From Gemmatimonadaceae bacterium (GTDB taxonomy: Bacteria; Gemmatimonadota; Gemmatimonadetes; Gemmatimonadales; Gemmatimonadaceae): a stretch of DNA of 64,000 nucleotides. Both the position numbers and the translations under genes were made by a program. The stretch spans positions 1 to 64,000 of the forward strand of contig DASXKV010000022.1 in assembly GCA_036496605.1 (NCBI GenBank), read 5' to 3'. Shown in pieces: positions 59,884 through 64,000 of the stretch (position 1 is its first letter; the number at the start of each line of letters is the position of its first letter). Under the pieces are notes generated by a model. It worked only from the letters and a program-made list of their open reading frames with translations. It ran no database searches and had not been told where the DNA came from.

Positions 59884-60533
59884 GGGCAGGGGGCATTCTG
59901 CTTTCCACGCTGCTCATCGTGATCCCGCGTGCGGGTGACTCGCTCACCGCGCTGCAGCGGCTGTGGGCGTACATAACGCTGGGCGCGACCGGGATCGTGA
60001 CGGAAGAGGCCGCGCCCCTCGTCGGCGGTCTGATGGCGCACGATGGGCATCTGAAGCTCGTCGCGGTGGGTCTCTGGATCACCGGTGGCACCTGGGTGGC
60101 GGACATCCTCTTGTACTACCTGGGCCGTTGGCGGGGCGACTGGGTGCGCCAGCGTTGGCCAAAGCTGCGGGAATTCATGCTGCGCGTGTTCAGTCTGGTG
60201 CGTCGCCATCCATGGCGCTGCTCGATGGCCGTTCGATACGCGTACGGCTTGCGCCTAACATTGCCGCTGGCATGTGGTGCGGCGCGCGTGCCCTTCTGGC
60301 TCTACCTGATCGGGAGCGGGATCAGCGCGCTGTCGTGGGCGTTCCTGTTCACGTTCGCCGGTTGGGGCTTCGGAGAAGCAGCGCTTCGCATCCTCGGGCA
60401 CGTGCGACGTTACGAAGTGAAGATCGCGCTCGGCATCGTCGTCGCCGTGATCATCATGTTCTATCTGATGCGCAAGCGACACGTCGGTGAGGAGGTCGTG
60501 GACGCGCTGGAGCGCGAAAGGACTGTCCGGTAG
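59880..60533 (+). CDS. DedA-family membrane protein
   Basis: 217 residues, start TTG 59880 overlapping the previous TGA by 4 bases. Features of DedA/VTT proteins: TGIVTEEAAPLVGGLMA near residue 45 (acidic re-entrant loop), GTWVADILLYYLGRWRGDWV, and the second half RRHPWRCSMAVRYAYGLRLT and LACGAARVPFWLYLIGSGIS. DedA proteins act in membrane lipid (undecaprenyl-phosphate or phosphatidylethanolamine) flipping. The operon with a D-amino acid transaminase would fit cell-wall precursor recycling. Two to three helices are at the C-terminus. Confidence 0.87.
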   Translation: MRAGGILLSTLLIVIPRAGDSLTALQRLWAYITLGATGIVTEEAAPLVGGLMAHDGHLKLVAVGLWITGGTWVADILLYYLGRWRGDWVRQRWPKLREFMLRVFSLVRRHPWRCSMAVRYAYGLRLTLPLACGAARVPFWLYLIGSGISALSWAFLFTFAGWGFGEAALRILGHVRRYEVKIALGIVVAVIIMFYLMRKRHVGEEVVDALERERTVR

Positions 60534-60551
60534 ACCCTGGATGGCCGCTCG

Positions 60552-62024
60552 TCAGTCGTGTCGTGCGGCGGATTCCTGCAGCAATTCCCAGGCTCGCCTA
60601 ACGTGCCTCTCTTCCGTTCGGATATTCCCGACCGCGAGACGCAGTACATACCGCCCATCGAGCTTCGTGTGCGAGAGAAACACTTCGCCGCTCGCGTTGA
60701 CCCGCTCGAGGATCCGCGCATTTCGGTCATTTAGCACTTCCTCATGAATACCGGCCGGGGCATATCGGAAACAGACGAGCGAGAACGGCACCGGCGCCAC
60801 GACTTCCCACTCCGTCTCGGCGCGCACCCAGTCGGCAAATTCACGTGCAAGGGCGCAGTGCGTGCGTATGCGCGCCGCGAGGCCGGCGGTGCCAAAGCCA
60901 CGAATCACCATCCAGAGCTTGAGCGCGCGGAAGCGGCGGCCGAGCTGAACGCCATAGTTCATGAAGTCGACGACCGACTCGCGCTCGGGCGTGACCAGAT
61001 ACTCGTGCACCAGCGAGAACGCGCGCTCGAGGACGTCGGGCCGCGTCGTGAAGAAGGCCGAGCAATCGAATGGCGTAAAGAGCCACTTGTGAGGATTCAC
61101 CACGAGCGAATCCGCGTGCTCGACGCCGGTAAGAATGCTGCGCATCTCGGGAACGATCGCGGCAATGCCCCCATAGGCGCCGTCCACGTGCAGCCAGATC
61201 TTCTCACGCCGACAGATCTCGGCGATGTGCGGAACGGGATCGATACTCGTCGTGCTCGTCGTGCCCACGGTCGCGACGCAGGCGAGCGGGAGGAAGCCGC
61301 ACGCGTTGTCGTCGGCGATCGCCGCGGCGAGGGCGCCGGGGCGCATCTGGTAGTCGGCGTCGACGTCGATATGGACGACGTTATCGAGTCCGAAGCCTAA
61401 CGCGAGCGCCGCCTTGTCGATCGACGAGTGAGCGTGCGTCGACGTGTAGATGCGAAGGCGCGGCAAGTCGGTGCGACCAGCCATGCCGCGCGCGCGGATG
61501 TCGAGCTCGGGCTTCGCCTCGCGCGCCGCGGCGAGGGCGAGCATGGACGAAATGGAGGCCGTGTCGTTCAGAAAACCGAACCATCCACCGGGCAGGCCGA
61601 GCATCTGGCGCAGCCAGTCGGTCGTGACCTGTTCGAGCTCCGTCGCGGCAGGCGACGTACGCCAGAGCATGGCCTTCACGTCGATCGCTGCGACGAGGAG
61701 TTCGCCGATGATTCCGGGTACGGACGAGGAGGTCGCGAAATAGCCGAAGAATCCCGGATGATTCCAATGCGTGATCCCCGGAACGATCTGCGACTCGAAA
61801 TCGCGAAGGATCTCGCCTAACGGCTCGGCGAGCTCGGGCGGCGACGCTGGCAGCATCTCACGGATCTCACCCGGAACGGCACGTGACAAAACGCTCACGC
61901 GCTCGGGGTGATCCAGGTACTGCGCGATCCACTCGAGCGCGGCACGGCCGTGCGTCAGTAGCTCGGCCGTCGGGAGATCTCCGAGGTCCGACGCCGAATG
62001 GAGCAGCGGTTCCGTAGAGGACAT
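60552..62024 (-). CDS. PLP-dependent aromatic L-amino acid decarboxylase
   Basis: 490 residues from ATG 62024 (MSSTEPLLHSASDLG); longer frames upstream are not supported. Group II decarboxylase features: ITHWNHPGFFGYFATSSSVP, WRTSPAATELEQVTTDWLRQ, DTASISSMLALAAARE (DTASISS in place of GGTAAN), LHVDGAYGGIAAIVPE, and the PLP-lysine block NPHKWLFTPFDCSAFF near residue 310. The enzyme class makes tyramine, tryptamine, dopamine or phenethylamine from amino acids. Which one cannot be told. It is convergent with the DedA gene, 18 bases apart. Five octamer-like sites lie in the gene or its ends. Confidence 0.9.
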   Translation of the reverse strand: MSSTEPLLHSASDLGDLPTAELLTHGRAALEWIAQYLDHPERVSVLSRAVPGEIREMLPASPPELAEPLGEILRDFESQIVPGITHWNHPGFFGYFATSSSVPGIIGELLVAAIDVKAMLWRTSPAATELEQVTTDWLRQMLGLPGGWFGFLNDTASISSMLALAAAREAKPELDIRARGMAGRTDLPRLRIYTSTHAHSSIDKAALALGFGLDNVVHIDVDADYQMRPGALAAAIADDNACGFLPLACVATVGTTSTTSIDPVPHIAEICRREKIWLHVDGAYGGIAAIVPEMRSILTGVEHADSLVVNPHKWLFTPFDCSAFFTTRPDVLERAFSLVHEYLVTPERESVVDFMNYGVQLGRRFRALKLWMVIRGFGTAGLAARIRTHCALAREFADWVRAETEWEVVAPVPFSLVCFRYAPAGIHEEVLNDRNARILERVNASGEVFLSHTKLDGRYVLRLAVGNIRTEERHVRRAWELLQESAARHD

Positions 62025-62112
62025 GCCAGCGTTCCTTGCGATCGACGAATGGAAAATGTAGCGTCCGGCCACTCGATACCTTCGCGACTCCGCCTGCTCA
62101 TGAGCGTGTCGC

Positions 62113-63189
62113 CTAGCGCCACCGGAACCACTTGAGGGCCAACCAGAGCGTCGCGATCGCCCACGCCAGCAACAACAGGATCTCCGGACCAACCACGGTC
62201 CATCCCTCGCCGCGCAGCATACTCGCTCGTAAGGCATTGTTCGTTGCGGTGAGCGGCAGCGCCTGAATCAATGGCTGGAACGCCTTCGGGAAATTCTCCG
62301 ACGAGAAGAACACACCGGACAAGACCCACATCGGCATCATCGTCACATTCATCAGCCCAGACGCGCCTTCGATCGTTTGCGCGCGCGACGCGATCAAGAG
62401 ACCGAGTCCGCCAAAGGCGAACACGCTAGCGAGAATAATGAGCGACAGCTGAATGAACGACCCGCGGACGGGCACGCCGAAAAACACCGCGGCAAAGTCG
62501 AGCAGCACGATGACCTCGGCAACGAGCAGCACGAGCCGCGAAATCAGATACGCCAACAGATACTCCACCCGCGACATCGGTGTCGCGACGAGGCGTTTGA
62601 GCAACTTCTTACGGCGCGCGTCGACGATGGTGAATCCAAGTCCCCAGATGCTGCTCCCCATGATGTTCATGCCGAGGAGGCCTGGAATGACGAAGTCGAT
62701 GTAGCGGGAGCCACGTTCGCGCACGTGCGTCTCGCTCACGCCTACCGTGTTGGCGCGGCCATACCCACGCTGGATCGCGTTGTCGACGAGCAGCCGCGCG
62801 CTGCGAGCATCGGGTCGCGTTTCATCGAACTGATATTCCACCGTTCCGTCGGCGCGAGGGACAACGACGAGGGCGACGCGTCCGATGCGCAGCGCACCGG
62901 ACGCGCTGTCGGCCGGGAGCTGCTCGACGGCGAGCCCCGAATCGGCGCGCGCGGCCGCTGTCACGCGTGTCGCCGCCGCCGACGGACCGACCACGGCGAT
63001 ATGCACGACTTCCGCGGGTCGGTTCCGAAACGCGATGCCGAGCCCGATCGCGAGGATGATCGGGAACGCGAATGTCCAGAACACGGCCTCCGGCTCCCGC
63101 AGATATTCCTTGAAGCGGACGGACGACAATTGCACGAGCGATGGCGAGATGCCAAAGCGCCGCGGGGTGGACGATGCGAATTCACTCAT
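62113..63189 (-). CDS. ABC-2 type transporter permease
   Basis: 358 residues. One helix after the N-terminus (VFWTFAFPIILAIGLGIAFR), a periplasmic domain of about 130 residues (LLVDNAIQRGYGRANTVGVS), and five C-terminal helices including PGLLGMNIMGSSIWGLGFTI, LLAYLISRLVLLVAEVIVLL and SGVFFSSENFPKAFQPLIQA. ABC-2 permeases (DrrB/YhhJ group) export drugs, polysaccharides or lipids. It overlaps the ATPase gene by 8 bases, so the two form one exporter. The ATG at 63189 is well placed. Confidence 0.9.
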   Translation of the reverse strand: MSEFASSTPRRFGISPSLVQLSSVRFKEYLREPEAVFWTFAFPIILAIGLGIAFRNRPAEVVHIAVVGPSAAATRVTAAARADSGLAVEQLPADSASGALRIGRVALVVVPRADGTVEYQFDETRPDARSARLLVDNAIQRGYGRANTVGVSETHVRERGSRYIDFVIPGLLGMNIMGSSIWGLGFTIVDARRKKLLKRLVATPMSRVEYLLAYLISRLVLLVAEVIVLLDFAAVFFGVPVRGSFIQLSLIILASVFAFGGLGLLIASRAQTIEGASGLMNVTMMPMWVLSGVFFSSENFPKAFQPLIQALPLTATNNALRASMLRGEGWTVVGPEILLLLAWAIATLWLALKWFRWR

Positions 63190-64000
63190 CGCGCAGCTGC
63201 CTCCCCGTCAGGTGGACGAACACGTCCTCGAGGGTCGCCGAGTGCGTGCGCAGTGCGGCGAGCTGGAGGTCGTGCCGCGTCAGCTCGGCCAACAGCGCCG
63301 GCACACTGCGATGGAGCTCGCTCGAGCGCAGCTCCCACGCGTTGCCGTTGTTCCCGGCGCCGGAGCGCCGCACGCCGCGGACGCCGTCCATCGCGCGCAG
63401 CGTCTGTTCGTTCAGGTCGCCGCCGTCGTGAACGAGCACGAACTCGACCACGTGGTCGGCGCCTAACGACGATATCAGCTCACGAGGTGTGCCAAGCGCG
63501 ATCACGCGGCCGTGATCGACGATCGCCACGCGATCGCAGAGGCGCTCCGCTTCGTCCATGTAGTGCGTCGTGAGCAGAATCGAGCGACCCATCGACTTGA
63601 ATTCCTCTACCAATTCCCAGATCTGGCGACGCGACTGCGGATCGAGTCCGGTCGTCGGCTCGTCGAGGAATAGCAGGTCCGGATCGCCCACGATCGCGCA
63701 TGCCAGCGCGAGCCGCTGCTTCTGTCCACCCGAGAGCTTGCCGACCCGACCGTCGCGCTTTTCGTCGAGCTGCACGAGCCGAATCACATCATCGACCGCA
63801 CGACCGCGTTGGTAGAAGCTGCGAAAGAGCTCGAGCGTTTCGGCGACAGTCAGCTTCTCCGCCAGCTGTGTCTCCTGGAGTTGGATGCCAAGTCGCTCGC
63901 GGAGCTCGCGCTCGTCGCTCGACCACCGGCGGCCGAGCACGACGACCTCCCCTTCGTCTGGCGCGGTAAGCCCCTCGCAGATCTCGACGGTCGTCGTCTT
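63182..64000 (-). CDS. ABC exporter ATPase subunit, N-terminus beyond the window
   Basis: 273 residues are visible and the frame is open at the right edge. The first residues read KTTTVEICEGLTAPDEGEVV, so the window cuts inside Walker A (the G-x-x-G-x-G part is outside). Q-loop LQETQLAEKLTVAETL, signature LSGGQKQRLALACAIV, Walker B LLFLDEPTTGLDPQS and H-loop LLTTHYMDEAERLCDRV are present. C-terminal extension of about 70 residues with a HSATLEDVFVHLTGRQLRD end, as in DrrA/CcmA-type ATPases. Partner of the permease at 62113. The closest apparent start, GTG at 63940, would remove Walker A and is rejected. Confidence 0.93.
   Translation of the reverse strand, partial: KTTTVEICEGLTAPDEGEVVVLGRRWSSDERELRERLGIQLQETQLAEKLTVAETLELFRSFYQRGRAVDDVIRLVQLDEKRDGRVGKLSGGQKQRLALACAIVGDPDLLFLDEPTTGLDPQSRRQIWELVEEFKSMGRSILLTTHYMDEAERLCDRVAIVDHGRVIALGTPRELISSLGADHVVEFVLVHDGGDLNEQTLRAMDGVRGVRRSGAGNNGNAWELRSSELHRSVPALLAELTRHDLQLAALRTHSATLEDVFVHLTGRQLRDE

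Larger units (their letters stand above)
866..63468. repeat. Dispersed octamer CGTTAGGC / GCCTAACG, 44 copies across the window
   Basis: Forward copies (CGTTAGGC) start at 1704, 4565, 5644, 8760, 17452, 20084, 24000, 25774, 26133, 26872, 28196, 34379, 39293, 40352, 50995, 52614, 55153, 55415, 56894 and 57628. Reverse copies (GCCTAACG) start at 866, 5013, 6124, 15970, 16059, 22263, 23676, 24927, 28371, 28922, 29717, 30646, 31117, 33048, 42347, 44179, 49072, 49873, 59466, 60596, 61395, 61815 and 63461, plus one hand-read copy not certain. Flanking bases are not conserved, so the unit is the octamer. At 65% GC about 2.5 copies are expected by chance. Most copies are inside genes. Confidence 0.85.

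Noticed and set aside
1-64000. CRISPR arrays, insertion sequences, prophage, tRNA and rRNA genes
   Set aside because: No regularly spaced 24-40 bp repeats, no transposase or integrase frame with terminal repeats, no capsid or tail genes, and no tRNA cloverleaf or rRNA core sequence was seen by reading.
1-64000. Chi-like or KOPS-like interpretation of the octamer CGTTAGGC
   Set aside because: Such motifs are strongly strand-biased relative to replication; here the two orientations are nearly equal (20 against 23-24). The window is short, so this is a provisional rejection.

Overview
This is one contiguous piece of a high-GC Gram-negative chromosome (about 65% GC by eye). TolC-type outer-membrane channels, a POTRA/beta-barrel protein and many lipoproteins show an outer membrane. 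A PadR regulator beside a 'duplicated orphan' MacB-like permease, DUF5715, orphan topoisomerase IB and spermidine-synthase/transporter fusions together suggest a Gemmatimonadota or Acidobacteriota-like soil bacterium; I favour Gemmatimonadota, by inference. I found no rRNA, tRNA, IS element, prophage or CRISPR array.

Layout. 1-273: end of a type IV pilin-like gene and its terminator. 359-3096: MarR regulator and an OmpR-type two-component system. 3105-13025: an envelope cluster with a TolC/adaptor/RND efflux operon, a broken beta-propeller gene, a tiny secreted peptide and four PAP2 phosphatases; two Pho-box-like direct repeats lie in its promoter regions. 13075-15968: orphan lipoprotein and a POTRA outer-membrane protein, divergent. 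15985-21467: KdpE-like regulator, a duplicated-repeat membrane protein, a KimA-type potassium importer and a short KdpD-like kinase. 21512-27309: L,D-transpeptidase, PadR with a palindromic operator, ADOP permease, LysM/M15-like wall enzyme. 27403-28640: DUF1634 plus TSUP exporter. 28739-37239: a minus-strand efflux operon led by its own ECF sigma factor, a probable anti-sigma protein and a Spy-like sensor. 37309-45570: MFS exporter, topoisomerase IB, GGDEF/EAL protein, cupredoxin lipoprotein and small accessory genes. 45739-51658: M16 protease and the spermidine-synthase fusion. 51928-58955: TetR with a palindromic operator and a third RND operon. 59008-64000: D-amino-acid-type aminotransferase, DedA protein, aromatic amino acid decarboxylase and an ABC-2 exporter cut by the window end.

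The common theme is envelope defence and maintenance: three complete tripartite RND pumps, each beside a different regulator type (two-component, ECF sigma, TetR), plus phosphatases, wall enzymes and potassium uptake.

The most striking signal is not a gene. The octamer CGTTAGGC (reverse complement GCCTAACG) occurs 44 times by hand count, about once per 1.45 kb, on both strands, mostly inside genes, where about 2.5 are expected from base composition. This density is like that of DNA uptake sequences in Neisseria and Pasteurellaceae, and no such motif is known to me for this group.
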